DNA of 64,000 nt, from positions 1 to 64,000 of the forward strand of contig JAJDUM010000030.1 of assembly GCA_022826645.1 (NCBI GenBank), written 5' to 3'. Source of the stretch: Candidatus Poribacteria bacterium. Its GTDB lineage: Bacteria > Poribacteria > WGA-4E > PCPOR2b. Position 1 is the first letter of the stretch. Every line of letters begins with the position of its first letter. Under the pieces are notes generated by a model, which was not told the origin of the DNA, ran no database searches, and saw only the letters and a list, made by a program, of their open reading frames with translations. The translations under genes were made by a program, and so were the position numbers. This document shows positions 8,489-17,457 of the stretch, piece by piece.

Positions 8489-9853
8489 CTAAAGTTTAGA
8501 CAATTTTAAGTGCAAAGAGGCAGAAAAGAGGTTATCCTTTCAGAAATCACCACAATTTTGAAAGGAGCAATTATGAGCCTCATATTCTGCCTCGCAAGTA
8601 TTTTAACCGAATTTCGTCCGTTATTCAATCGTCAAAACTTCACCCTGTTTTGCACATTTATTGTAGGGTTTATCACTGCCCCCCGCAGTGAGACGGTGAC
8701 TGACATTTATCAAGCGGTTCGACCAAGAACCGGTTACCATTCACTGGTGAAGTTCCTCTCCCGTGGCAAGTGGAACGCCGATGGGGTTGCTAAACATCTA
8801 ATTAAGTTACTGCAAGGGTGCTTTGACAATTGGGTCTACGTTTATGATGAGACCCAAGCGATAAAGACATCAGCCAAGCAATTTGGACTTCACTTTTTTA
8901 GAAATCATCGCTACCAAAAGCGCAACATCAATCAATCGAAGTTTCACTCAGGGCATCAATTTGGTGCATTAGGCTTGCTTTGTAGCACGGTGACGGAGAC
9001 GATACTGTTTCCGGTTTGGGTGAATCTGATATGTCCCAAGACAAAGCAGGATAGCAGCAACGCGGTTCTCAAGCGGATATGCACGCACATTCCCCGTGGA
9101 TTGATTATCTTTGACCGGGGGTTCAATCGGCGGAAAGTGTTTGCATGTGTGCTTGAAGCCGGACATCATCTGTTGTGTCGTGCCAAGTCCAATGCGGTCT
9201 TCTACCGATTGGTTGATACGCCCAAGTGTCCCAAACGGGGACGCCCCAAGAAGTATGGCAAACGGCTACACCTGCCATATCTACGGTATGCAACGATCGA
9301 CATTGACAACAAACGGTATGCCATTGCATCGGTAGAAGCACTTACCAAAATGTGTCCACAGCCGGTGCGACTGGTAGTGATGCGAACCCGACCCAAGAAG
9401 GCTAAGTCGTTTCGATACTTCTGTCTCTACACCACTGACTTGAATCTGGAGTTATCTCAGATTGTGCGATATTATCAGAAAAGATGGACCATTGAGACCG
9501 CTTTTCGCGACGCTAAACAACACTTCGGGTTTGACACCTATCGGGTCAAATCGAAGAAAAGCATCAGTCGATGGGTACAACTCAGTTTCATCGCTATTTG
9601 TCTCACTCAATTGGTCTTTGCCATCACTTCTACCACAAGCCGGCCAATACCTGTCGAGCGGGTGTGCAGGGAATTGGGCATTGATTGGTATCGACCCAAG
9701 AAGTTGACACGCGGATTGATGGTGCGGTATCTACGCGCCTTAATGGTCAGGCGATTATTTTCTGCCACAACTTCTCAAAAAAGCAAATCGCCCAATATTC
9801 AACAAACCTTTGACAAAGACGCATGAAACCAAAACAAATTGTCCAAACTACAG
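8489..9853 (+). mobile_element. Complete IS4-type insertion sequence with 8-bp target duplication
   Basis: Terminal inverted repeats CTAAAGTTTAGACAATTT (left) and CTGTAGTTTGGACAATTT (right, read in reverse) differ at only three positions. They bound a 1365-bp element with one transposase gene. The flanks carry the direct repeat tatagata at 8481-8488 and 9854-9861. CT-ended termini and the YREK transposase motif agree with the IS4 family. The element looks intact and recently inserted. Confidence 0.88.
8573..9826 (+). CDS. IS4-type DDE transposase
   Basis: A 417-residue transposase. Catalytic residues can be placed in VYVYDETQAIKT (first Asp), LIIFDRGFNRRKVF (second Asp) and YYQKRWTIETAFRDAK, which fits the IS4 signature Y-x2-R-x3-E-x6-K exactly. 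A basic region PKCPKRGRPKKYGKRL lies between the last two and probably contacts DNA. AAAGGAG lies 5 bp before ATG 8573, so the first 21 residues of the ORF-track version are not translated. No frameshift or stop is seen. Confidence 0.88.
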   Translation: MSLIFCLASILTEFRPLFNRQNFTLFCTFIVGFITAPRSETVTDIYQAVRPRTGYHSLVKFLSRGKWNADGVAKHLIKLLQGCFDNWVYVYDETQAIKTSAKQFGLHFFRNHRYQKRNINQSKFHSGHQFGALGLLCSTVTETILFPVWVNLICPKTKQDSSNAVLKRICTHIPRGLIIFDRGFNRRKVFACVLEAGHHLLCRAKSNAVFYRLVDTPKCPKRGRPKKYGKRLHLPYLRYATIDIDNKRYAIASVEALTKMCPQPVRLVVMRTRPKKAKSFRYFCLYTTDLNLELSQIVRYYQKRWTIETAFRDAKQHFGFDTYRVKSKKSISRWVQLSFIAICLTQLVFAITSTTSRPIPVERVCRELGIDWYRPKKLTRGLMVRYLRALMVRRLFSATTSQKSKSPNIQQTFDKDA

Positions 9854-9861
9854 TATAGATA

Positions 9862-9930
9862 GATGGAGTGAAACCCAACAAGACCATCCCCGTAGGTCGG
9901 GCATCTTGCCCGACCCTCCTGCCCGATCCA
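9862..9930. repeat. Intergenic repeat 'gtgaaacccaaca...gtaggtcgggcatcttgcccgacc'
   Basis: Starting next to the IS right end, the sequence gatggagtgaaacccaacaa and a GTCGGGCATCTTGCCCGAC hairpin recur in similar form at 50161-50215; the hairpin alone recurs near 56270. The IS therefore landed in, or just beside, an older intergenic repeat. No function is visible. Confidence 0.5.
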
Positions 9931-9994
9931 ATACCGGCAGGTAGCCTGTAGGTCGAGATTCATATCTCGGCACGCAAGCGCTAACACGCCCTAG

Positions 9995-11185
9995 TTACCA
10001 ACTCGCAATAAAATCATCAACCCCAAAATCGCTCGGCTCCTCTTCAAAGAAGTATCGCATCGGTCCTGACTGGAAGCCGGGCACAAAAAGATCCTCCTCC
10101 GTTTGCAGCTTGGCATCGAGCACCCCGAACCGTTGCCACAATAGATCTGCCTCCTCCTTTGAAAAACGGTTAGCGAATTGCGGTCCCCAGTTGATGCTTA
10201 TCGAGTGGGGACTGGAAGCACGTCTGCGAACTTCCGGCGGCAGCGTGTCGAAGTCCGGACTTTTTAAGATGTGGATGTGATAGGCCGCCTTGGAGAGGTA
10301 TATCGCCAACACCATCTTGCCCTTCTCACCGGCACCCGGCTGGAGTTCCTCAACCGCCTCACCGTATGCCTCGATGTCCTTTCTCAGAATCGCCCGCAAT
10401 GCTGCCTCCGTCAAATCCTGCATCCGATTGCTCCCCTGCGTCCAATTCTCAAAAGTTTCTCGTGCCTTCGGGGAGAGGAACTGTGTAAAGCTTAAGTCTG
10501 GGTAGTACGGGAAAATCGTGTGACCCCCATGGATCGTTCGACGCAGCTTGGTGCTATAGTTGCTACCCCAGTGCAGGAGGTAATTGGAATACACAACCCC
10601 ATCGCCGCTCTTTAGCTCAACGGGGATGCCCCCCGGCAAAGGGACACGGGGGTTTTCGAGCAGTTGCCGATTTTCCGCTTCAGTGTTGAGACGACGGTGG
10701 CTGCCGGGCACTACCCAAAGCACGTCATCATCGTAGAGTGGGATGTTCCACTGGACATACTTCGGTCCGTTCTCCAAGAAATCGGCTTGCAGACTCGCCA
10801 TAGGTGCCATGTCGATAGGATGCACGTCGCGATGCCAGTGGGCTGGACCGTGATCCTCTTGTGGGCTGCACATCAACATCATCCCAGCGATTCCTGTCTG
10901 TTGGGGAACGCTCAACAATTGACTGCCCACACCTAAGGTATTTTCGTGCATCCAGGTTTCAACGGTGTTGGCGGTTTCTTCATCAATGAGGTTCTCGAAA
11001 TGTACCAGTCGCGGTTGTGCGCCGGTTTCCCACGCACCCGGATTGCCTTCCTGCGCCCAATTCTCCTTTTGACGTTCAACGAGCACTTCAAAGCTGGCAC
11101 GTATGTCGTCCAACTGGTCCGGAGGTATAACCTCCCGCAGGATGATATAACCGTCGTCTCGCAATTGTTGTGGATCGACCTTCAT
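9995..11185 (-). CDS. Phytanoyl-CoA dioxygenase-family protein
   Basis: A 396-residue Fe(II)/2-oxoglutarate dioxygenase. The metal-binding HxD is in AHWHRDVHP; the distal His and the 2-oxoglutarate-binding Arg are in YSNYLLHWGSNYSTKLRRT. The N-terminal LRDDGYIILREVIPPDQLDDIRASFE pattern is typical of PhyH proteins. It is longer than the usual ~260-300 aa, with an extra ~100-residue C-terminal helical region. Substrates of bacterial members are mostly unknown. AGGAGAGAGGT precedes ATG 11185. It stands 96 bp downstream of a DapA-like gene in the same direction. Confidence 0.85.
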   Translation of the reverse strand: MKVDPQQLRDDGYIILREVIPPDQLDDIRASFEVLVERQKENWAQEGNPGAWETGAQPRLVHFENLIDEETANTVETWMHENTLGVGSQLLSVPQQTGIAGMMLMCSPQEDHGPAHWHRDVHPIDMAPMASLQADFLENGPKYVQWNIPLYDDDVLWVVPGSHRRLNTEAENRQLLENPRVPLPGGIPVELKSGDGVVYSNYLLHWGSNYSTKLRRTIHGGHTIFPYYPDLSFTQFLSPKARETFENWTQGSNRMQDLTEAALRAILRKDIEAYGEAVEELQPGAGEKGKMVLAIYLSKAAYHIHILKSPDFDTLPPEVRRRASSPHSISINWGPQFANRFSKEEADLLWQRFGVLDAKLQTEEDLFVPGFQSGPMRYFFEEEPSDFGVDDFIASW

Positions 11186-11281
11186 TACCTCTCTCCTGTT
11201 AGATAGGTCTTGACGGGTAAAGCAGAGCGGTGCTGCCAAGTGCCAATCTTTCAACCGTTCTGTGCACGGGGGCGAGCCTCT

Positions 11282-12184
11282 TTAAGAAACGGTGACGTTG
11301 GTCAACCCAAGTTCAGCGATAGTTTTCCGCAATGCCGTATGTTGCTCGACAGTCAATGGAGATCCAGGGGCTCTCGGATGGCCACAATCGATGCCGAGCC
11401 GTTCACTGAGAGTTGCCTTGAGGAGGGCGTGAAATCCACCGCCACACGCGAACATTCTGTCCGCTGCCTCACAGGCCCTGTCTTGAGCAGCTTCCGCCCG
11501 CTCCAGATCGCCAGCTTGGTAAGCGTTCCAAATCTCGACCCAAAGTTCGGGTGCCATGTTCGGGGGACCATCCACGCAGCCTGTGGCACCGATCGTCAGA
11601 GCCGGCAGCATTAATCGACTGTTTCCAATGAGGCAATAAAGTCCCATCTTGGCAAAAGCGCGAACGTTGCCGAATGTCACCGCAGAATGCTTTAGCCCAG
11701 CCAACTGCGGCACCCCGTCCTGAATCTTCTGCATCAAGGCAGGGGTAATTTCAACGCCGGTGGCACCCGGCAGATTATAGACGAACAAAGGTAGGTCAGC
11801 CGCAGCGCCCACGATTCGATAATGCTCGACAATCTCTGCATCGTCGCGCCCATAGAAGAAGGGCGGTACGCAGCAAATTGACTCAACACTCGCCTTAGCG
11901 GCATGTTCTGCCAGCTTGGCAGCCCGCGCAGTTGTCGGTGCCCCGACGTGCATGATGTTCTTTATTCTGCCATTGGACTGATCCGCAACAATCTCGGCGA
12001 TCCTATTGTTCTCTTCATCATCTAACAGGACGCTTTCTCCACTACCTCCAGCTACCCAGAAGCCGTGGACACCGGCTTGGATATTAAATTCGATGACTTT
12101 GCGAAAAGCCGCTTCATTTAATTTGCCTTCAGGTGTCATTGGTGTAATAATCGCGGGAAATATACCGTGAAATTCGGTTGCCAT
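11282..12184 (-). CDS. Dihydrodipicolinate synthase/N-acetylneuraminate lyase-family aldolase
   Basis: A 300-residue class I aldolase of the DapA family. Visible are PAIITPMTPEGKL at the N-terminus, GGSGESVLL, the assisting Tyr in VYNLPGATG, and the Schiff-base Lys in LAGLKHSA. Because true dapA is usually alone or with lysine genes, and this one stands among catabolic genes, it more likely cleaves or forms a keto-sugar acid. ATG 12184 is chosen because GGGAGG is 8 bp upstream; the ORF-track start adds ~70 residues of untranslated leader. The gap 12185-12483 holds no gene or clear repeat. Confidence 0.85.
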   Translation of the reverse strand: MATEFHGIFPAIITPMTPEGKLNEAAFRKVIEFNIQAGVHGFWVAGGSGESVLLDDEENNRIAEIVADQSNGRIKNIMHVGAPTTARAAKLAEHAAKASVESICCVPPFFYGRDDAEIVEHYRIVGAAADLPLFVYNLPGATGVEITPALMQKIQDGVPQLAGLKHSAVTFGNVRAFAKMGLYCLIGNSRLMLPALTIGATGCVDGPPNMAPELWVEIWNAYQAGDLERAEAAQDRACEAADRMFACGGGFHALLKATLSERLGIDCGHPRAPGSPLTVEQHTALRKTIAELGLTNVTVS

Positions 12185-12483
12185 AATCATTCCTCCCAAA
12201 TAGTGATGACAAGACAGACGGGACTTCGTCCCAAATGGGCGTATCCCCAATCCTCTCAGGAAAGGCTTGTTATATTTTATCAACACAGATATTGAATGCC
12301 ACTCTATCTTCGCAAAAATCGGTGAGCGCGTCAAGTGGAAAATAGAGCCTATCTGTATCCAAAGATCGGTTTTTTGATATTGAACCAGTTTAGGCAATCG
12401 ACTACACTATTCGGACACGTTACTTTACGCCTTACTGCTTTTTATAGTGACATACCCACGAGATGATTTGATGGAGAAACCGT

Positions 12484-13617
12484 ATGAAAATTACAGCTGT
12501 AAAACTCTATGTCCTTGAGCATCCAGAACGCAAGGGTAGTGGCCATAAGTTAGTGCAAGTTCCCAACTTGCACCGCACTCAGTACACCCACAAGGGACTA
12601 CCGAGCGATCAGCCGGCGCAGCAGGCTTTTATTCAGGTGGAGACCGACGCTGGCATCACCGGTAGGTGCACCACCACGATGCCACCTTCGCAGGCAGCGA
12701 TTTTACGGAATCAGGTGTTGGATGAGGACCCACTGGACCGGGAAAAACTATATCAGATGCTGCACAAGGGGACGCGTTGGGTGTACCAGCCTCCCGGTTG
12801 GTTCGGAGATTTTGACAACTGCCTCTGGGATATCGCTGGCAAAGCCGCAGGGCTTCCTGTCTACGCCTTGGTGGGGCGAGTGCGGGAGCAATTTCCTGTC
12901 TACCTGACCGGTGGGGATGGCGCGGTCGAGGACTATCTGCGAGCCATTGAGGCTGGGCGAGCAATAGGGATTAACGCCTACAAATTCCACTCATACAAGG
13001 GGGGTAAAGCGGATATTCCGATTTTACGTGAGGTACGGGGCGCTGTCGGCCCGGACTATGCCCTGCTCCACGATCCGGTCTGTTCTTATACATTGCGAGA
13101 AGCCATTGAGGTGGGACATGTCATGGAGGAGTTAGATTTTGTCTGGCTGGAAGAGCCGTTCCACGAACAGAAGATGAATCTTTACCAAGAACTGTGCAGC
13201 GAGTTGACGATTCCGGTTATGGCGACGGAGATGTTGATGCACGACATTGGGCTGTCCTCTCAGTGGCTTATCCACGGAGCGACAGATCGGCTCCGCGTCA
13301 ATGCGCGACACGGTACAACTCAGGTGCTGAAGCTGGCTCACTTTGCCGAACTCTACGGGACGAATGTGGAACTCAACGGACAGGGCGGATTATTCGGACT
13401 GCTTCATGCACACTTGGGCTGCTGTATCGATAACACGGATTTCTACGAGTCCTTTTCCGCGGCTTCCGACGGCAACCGCCAACAAGGGTTGGAATGGGGT
13501 ATGCTGAATGGCCCGTTGGTCTTGGACGGGCACCTGTCCCCGCCAGATGCGCCGGGGTGGGGTGCTGAATGGGATGAAGAACGGTTCAACTTTCTAGTAA
13601 CGGCGGAGTATCATTGA
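12484..13617 (+). CDS. Mandelate racemase/muconate lactonizing enzyme-family protein
   Basis: A 377-residue enolase-superfamily enzyme that abstracts the alpha-proton of a carboxylate, typically a sugar acid. The KxxxxxK-type base region is in INAYKFHSYKGGK (~residue 165), and metal ligands are in LLHDPV (~197), WLEEPF (~222) and MATEML (~248). A helper segment RVNARHGTTQ follows. The specific substrate is not evident. GGAGA precedes the ATG. It is convergent with, and overlaps by 7 bp, the Gfo/Idh gene. Confidence 0.87.
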   Translation: MKITAVKLYVLEHPERKGSGHKLVQVPNLHRTQYTHKGLPSDQPAQQAFIQVETDAGITGRCTTTMPPSQAAILRNQVLDEDPLDREKLYQMLHKGTRWVYQPPGWFGDFDNCLWDIAGKAAGLPVYALVGRVREQFPVYLTGGDGAVEDYLRAIEAGRAIGINAYKFHSYKGGKADIPILREVRGAVGPDYALLHDPVCSYTLREAIEVGHVMEELDFVWLEEPFHEQKMNLYQELCSELTIPVMATEMLMHDIGLSSQWLIHGATDRLRVNARHGTTQVLKLAHFAELYGTNVELNGQGGLFGLLHAHLGCCIDNTDFYESFSAASDGNRQQGLEWGMLNGPLVLDGHLSPPDAPGWGAEWDEERFNFLVTAEYH

Positions 13618-14801
13618 CGTGGGAAGAAAACATCAATCCCAGCTTCGACATCATCGATTGGATGGCCGTGCTGTCCCTCATAGTTTTCGTGTATGCTGCG
13701 CTCGGTTTCGGTGAGATCGGTCAACGGGAAGGTCAAGGTGGCTCGACTCTGTTTGGCGGATTCACTCATAGCGATATTCATCTCCTGATCTTGCCGTCCG
13801 AGTTGTGCGCCGTATTTCGGTTCGGTGTTATCGAGTATCGCATTCGCGAGGCTCAACAGTTCATCGGCGACCGGGATCTGTCCTTCGGTGAGTGGGTAGT
13901 GCCTTAGTGGGTTTTCCCACGTAATCAGTTGGTTTGGAAGTTCCAGTTCGATCTTCTCGATCACCTCAGTCCCATCCACATCGATCATCGTACGCTTCGG
14001 ATGATAACCAACACTTTTCGCGCCGCTCTCCAAATCTTCGGGCGGGACAACGTGGATCTCTTCGCCGACGATCGTTCCCTTGCTGCCGTCAATCTGCGAG
14101 ATGCCGCCCTGTCCGCGTCCCAGTGAACGGGCATGGATGACGTTAGAATAGACCATCAAGGCGGTTGCATTGTTGTCAAACTCCAGGAAGCCGAACGTCC
14201 AGTTATCGCTCGTGTGGTGACGTTTCATGCGGTCGATGATTGGAATAACCGGTGTGGATTGAGCGATACCGAGGATTGACTTTGGTTCTCCGTTCGCACG
14301 CAGCCGAAGCATACTCATACCGTGATAACCGCCTTCGTAGAAGATCCTGTAGATTCGCCCCACCTCACCTATCACACCGGAATCAATCACAGTCGATAAA
14401 AAACGTTCTCGCGGCGCACGGTAGTAGTTTTCTGCCACTTCCAGTTTGACGCTGTTTCGCTGTGCGGCTTCGATCATGAGATCCGTCATCGGCAATGTCA
14501 CGGCAATTGGTGTCTCAACGATGATGTTCACACCGGCATCTGCCATAAAACAAGCGATGGCGTGATGCGCGACTCCGGGCACGGTGATATCCACCGCATC
14601 CAGTTTTTCATGTGCTACCAGATCTCGGACATTGGTGTAGGGGTTCGCACCGTACTGCTCGGCATACTGTTGAGCAACCGCTTGATCTATATCACAGATT
14701 GCGACCAGATTGTAGACATCTTTCAGTTTGTCAATCACCGGAAGGTGTGCACCCCCACCGCGTCTCCCTGCACCGACCACCGCGATATTTAGTTTTGACA
14801 T
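13611..14801 (-). CDS. Gfo/Idh/MocA-family oxidoreductase
   Basis: A 396-residue NAD(P)-dependent sugar or inositol dehydrogenase. The Rossmann motif VVGAGRRGGGAHLPVI opens the protein, VDITVPGVAHH follows, and VETPIAVTL takes the place of the usual EKP motif (Lys replaced by Thr), a departure from the catalytic consensus. The C-terminal domain has the alpha/beta sheet pattern typical of the family. It probably serves the same sugar pathway as the convergent enolase-superfamily gene. Confidence 0.85.
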   Translation of the reverse strand: MSKLNIAVVGAGRRGGGAHLPVIDKLKDVYNLVAICDIDQAVAQQYAEQYGANPYTNVRDLVAHEKLDAVDITVPGVAHHAIACFMADAGVNIIVETPIAVTLPMTDLMIEAAQRNSVKLEVAENYYRAPRERFLSTVIDSGVIGEVGRIYRIFYEGGYHGMSMLRLRANGEPKSILGIAQSTPVIPIIDRMKRHHTSDNWTFGFLEFDNNATALMVYSNVIHARSLGRGQGGISQIDGSKGTIVGEEIHVVPPEDLESGAKSVGYHPKRTMIDVDGTEVIEKIELELPNQLITWENPLRHYPLTEGQIPVADELLSLANAILDNTEPKYGAQLGRQDQEMNIAMSESAKQSRATLTFPLTDLTETERSIHENYEGQHGHPIDDVEAGIDVFFPRQ

Positions 14802-14825
14802 TTATGGTTTCCTTGTAGTTTCTTT

Positions 14826-15737
14826 TTAGAAATAGCCCCCATTTAACACGTTTCCTTCATCCGGATCTGTATCGGTTAGAACAACTGCTATGTGGGACAC
14901 AAGGCGAGCAAATACCTCCGGTGAAAATGGATTCTCGCTGAGGTATCTCGCATATTCTTCACGAGATTGTTGCCTGCCTTGATATGTCGCATAGTATCGC
15001 CTGACCTGTGAACCAACTCTTTTAGCTTTGCGAAGCAGAAGCACTTCATCAATATCGGTTGGTGTCGTGCTGATAGGAGTCATGTCAAGCCATTCACAAA
15101 GAAGATAATATTTCGCCCCAGGCACTGCTGTTTTTACATCGTGTGCAGTTGCTGACGCCTCCTGAAACATTGTCTTATCGAGATTCGTTTTACACTCGGC
15201 ACATATATAGCCAAGGTATGTTTCTCGTTCTAGGGTTTGCTCGTTAAAATCTGGATCATATGACGTTTGTATAAAGAGTTTTCGTGCAATCGTGAAGTCT
15301 TGAGCCTTTGTTCGTATATGGAGCCCACCCCCATGTTCGCGCCGTGTTACCGTTGACGTAAAGTATGCGGCAGAAAAGCATGATTGAGGCCCGACATACA
15401 GTTCTTCGTCAAGTTCGGGTAGAGATTTGCAAATCAGGTGAGGTAAAAATTCTTCGATTACGGTATTATCAAGTTTCAACTGTCCTTTTTGCCGATATAG
15501 AAAATCACTCTCACTATCGAATATGGTATTGAGATCAATAAACTGTTTGTATTGGGAGAGCGAGGAAACCAAGCGGTTAATAATGGTTGATTGCTCTCCT
15601 TCGGTGTCCGTCATAGCCTGTATCCATTCACGGTATTTCTCTATTGCCTGACCTATTCGTTCCTTGTCGTTGATAGGAAGTTTATCGTTGTCGAGCAGGG
15701 CGTTAAGCTTATCTAAGTGCGGTGTTGGTAATGCCAT
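14826..15737 (-). CDS. Bpu10I-like type II restriction endonuclease
   Basis: A 303-residue protein whose pattern (KYREWIQAM, YKQFIDLNTIFDSESDFLYRQKGQLKLDNTVIEEFLPHL) resembles Bpu10I-family endonucleases. The likely PD-(D/E)xK core is YLGYICAECKTNLDKTMFQEA, with E-x-K; an upstream Asp is harder to place. Its start lies 25 bp inside the end of the preceding methyltransferase gene, the tight coupling expected of a restriction-modification pair. The family name is from memory of motifs and was not searched. Cleavage specificity cannot be read. Confidence 0.7.
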   Translation of the reverse strand: MALPTPHLDKLNALLDNDKLPINDKERIGQAIEKYREWIQAMTDTEGEQSTIINRLVSSLSQYKQFIDLNTIFDSESDFLYRQKGQLKLDNTVIEEFLPHLICKSLPELDEELYVGPQSCFSAAYFTSTVTRREHGGGLHIRTKAQDFTIARKLFIQTSYDPDFNEQTLERETYLGYICAECKTNLDKTMFQEASATAHDVKTAVPGAKYYLLCEWLDMTPISTTPTDIDEVLLLRKAKRVGSQVRRYYATYQGRQQSREEYARYLSENPFSPEVFARLVSHIAVVLTDTDPDEGNVLNGGYF

Positions 15738-16981
15738 GATTCTTTTGCCTGTGACGGGACGAATTGCGGTGAAGGTTCTATATCCTGTACGCGTGAGATT
15801 GCATCTTCGAGATACTTACGTCTATCTGATGGTACTGCTTGCTGTGCAATTGAGAGCATTTCTTCCCCAATTTCTCGAGCCCGACTGATAATAAGATCAG
15901 AGCCGAGAGGAATTGCACCTCCAGGAATAAAGTGTAGTATATCTTCTTTGATAGTGTTACCGAATTTGTTCTGAAATTTGCGCTCTTGCTGTAGAGTCGT
16001 TTGGATACCGACAACATCTTCCGCAAGGCGGCGTAAAATAGCACCGTTGAAAAAGGCGGTTCTATGCACGTTCGACTCTCTGCCTACGACAAATACCGCT
16101 CTTGCAGTATCCCGGCAAACCCTTACTAACTCAGCTAGTGATAGGCTCATATCAATGCAGTATTGTATAATTGTTAGAAAGCGATTCTGCCGGAACTTGC
16201 GGTTTGCGCCAATTTCAGACTTTGCTGATACAAGTGGCTTCCACCCCAGCATCTCAACCGAAGTGCGGTAATTGTGATGGTAATTGAACACATTAATGTA
16301 AGGTGGGGAAGTAAGAACAAAATCAATAACGTTATCATCTAGCGGTAGGTATCTCGCATCTCCCAATGATACGGAAATCGTTTTTTTAGCTTGTGGCAAG
16401 GCTTCAATGAGAAGACGGAGTTCATTCCATTTTGACCAAAAGAATTCCGTCGAAATGCTATGATCCTTCAAATCCAATTTTACAATTAAAGCTTCAACCA
16501 AAATTTTAACATCACGATTTTTTAGTTGAGTCAAGTTAAAAATAAGAGGCGTGATGGATATGCCGTCACTAGAACTTACACCACCTTGTTCAAAGAGGGG
16601 AAGCCCCAAAGGGATAAACTTTGATAGGTAACTGTCCGTACTTGAAATCAGGGACTTCCGTTCTTTTCTGCTATAACTAGCGAACGTGTAAACCTTGGCT
16701 AATAATTCGGCAGCCGGGTTTACTTCATAACCAAATGCCTTGTGCCCTAGATGAGCAGACTCAATCAGCACTGTTCCACTACCAACAAATGGGTCGAGAA
16801 CTACATCCTCCTTATCGGCATAGTTTTCAAGGATAACTTGAACGAACTGAGGCGAGAATTGACCGCGCCAAGCGAGGAGGTTTACCCGCTTCTTGTCATC
16901 GATGTCCAAATAGGCTTGATCCAAGGGCTGGTCGAACGATACAGAACTCCTTGACTCTGATGCAGGTCTGATCAATTCCAT
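15713..16981 (-). CDS. DNA methyltransferase (TSPPY type) of the restriction-modification pair
   Basis: A 422-residue AdoMet-dependent DNA amino-methyltransferase. Motif I is DPFVGSGTVLIE (~residue 60), with GYEVNP following; motif IV is LTSPPYINVFNYHHNYR (~residue 225). SPPY suggests N4-cytosine or N6-adenine methylation. This contrasts with classical Bpu10I, whose methylases are, as I recall, C5-cytosine enzymes. The start overlaps the stop of the DUF433 gene (TAATG), so the three genes are translationally coupled. Confidence 0.85.
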   Translation of the reverse strand: MELIRPASESRSSVSFDQPLDQAYLDIDDKKRVNLLAWRGQFSPQFVQVILENYADKEDVVLDPFVGSGTVLIESAHLGHKAFGYEVNPAAELLAKVYTFASYSRKERKSLISSTDSYLSKFIPLGLPLFEQGGVSSSDGISITPLIFNLTQLKNRDVKILVEALIVKLDLKDHSISTEFFWSKWNELRLLIEALPQAKKTISVSLGDARYLPLDDNVIDFVLTSPPYINVFNYHHNYRTSVEMLGWKPLVSAKSEIGANRKFRQNRFLTIIQYCIDMSLSLAELVRVCRDTARAVFVVGRESNVHRTAFFNGAILRRLAEDVVGIQTTLQQERKFQNKFGNTIKEDILHFIPGGAIPLGSDLIISRAREIGEEMLSIAQQAVPSDRRKYLEDAISRVQDIEPSPQFVPSQAKESWHYQHRT

Positions 16982-17205
16982 TAAGCTGCTACCTCAACTT
17001 CTGCTAACTCCCGTGCGTAATTGAGACATGCGGGAATTTGGGCTTTCTGTAAATCTGGAAACTCAGTGATAATCTGCGCTGCGGTCTGATCCGCTACTAG
17101 ATACCCAAGCATAAGACTTACTGGAATTCTTGTACCCTTAATACGCGGCTTGCCCCGTAATACATCAGGTGTGCTAACGATATAATCTCGCCAGTTGGTT
17201 TCCAT
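16981..17205 (-). CDS. DUF433-domain protein (VapB-like antitoxin family)
   Basis: A 74-residue protein with the DUF433 signature: IVSTPDVLRGKPRIKGTRIPVSLMLGYLVADQTAAQIITEFPDL, then a short recognition helix region. Such proteins are often antitoxins or small regulators. It opens the R-M operon and shares one base with the methyltransferase start, so it may instead act as the controller of that operon. Confidence 0.85.
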   Translation of the reverse strand: METNWRDYIVSTPDVLRGKPRIKGTRIPVSLMLGYLVADQTAAQIITEFPDLQKAQIPACLNYARELAEVEVAA

Positions 17206-17285
17206 ACTTCCTTTAATGCTTGTTGTTTAGGGGCGAAAAAACATCCCCTCCAAAATCTGCCGACAACGGACACGACGGTTTAGTA

Positions 17286-17378
17286 TTAACGTTTGTTGGC
17301 GTTTTTTATGGCATCGCGTGTAACTATGCCTATCCCAAGGAAGAACACTATGACCATAGCAACCACAAGCCATTCCAT
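17286..17378 (-). CDS. 30-residue single-membrane-span peptide
   Basis: Not in the ORF track. It has ATG 17378, an excellent GGAGG 7 bp upstream, and a hydrophobic helix (WLVVAMVIVFFLGIGIVT) followed by a basic tail ending NANKR and TAA at 17286. The layout is typical of small membrane proteins or type-I-toxin-like peptides. It sits in the remnant of a MazF-like toxin gene between the antitoxin and the DUF433 gene. No family is recognised. Confidence 0.5.
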   Translation of the reverse strand: MEWLVVAMVIVFFLGIGIVTRDAIKNANKR

Positions 17379-17406
17379 TACAATTCCTCCAATTCATGAC
17401 TCTCCG

Positions 17407-17457
17407 AGTAAACGGAAAAGGTATTAAGACGACTGTCCCTGTTGTAGGTGTGACCAT
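17407..17457 (-). pseudogene. MazF/PemK-like toxin, N-terminal remnant
   Basis: MVTPTTGTVVLIPFPFT is the start of a MazF/PemK mRNA-interferase-type protein (usual form GDVVLVPFPFTD). After PFPFT the frame loses all similarity and runs through the small membrane ORF, so the toxin body has been deleted. The ATG lies inside the 3' end of the upstream antitoxin gene (34-bp overlap), as in intact antitoxin-toxin pairs. Confidence 0.65.
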
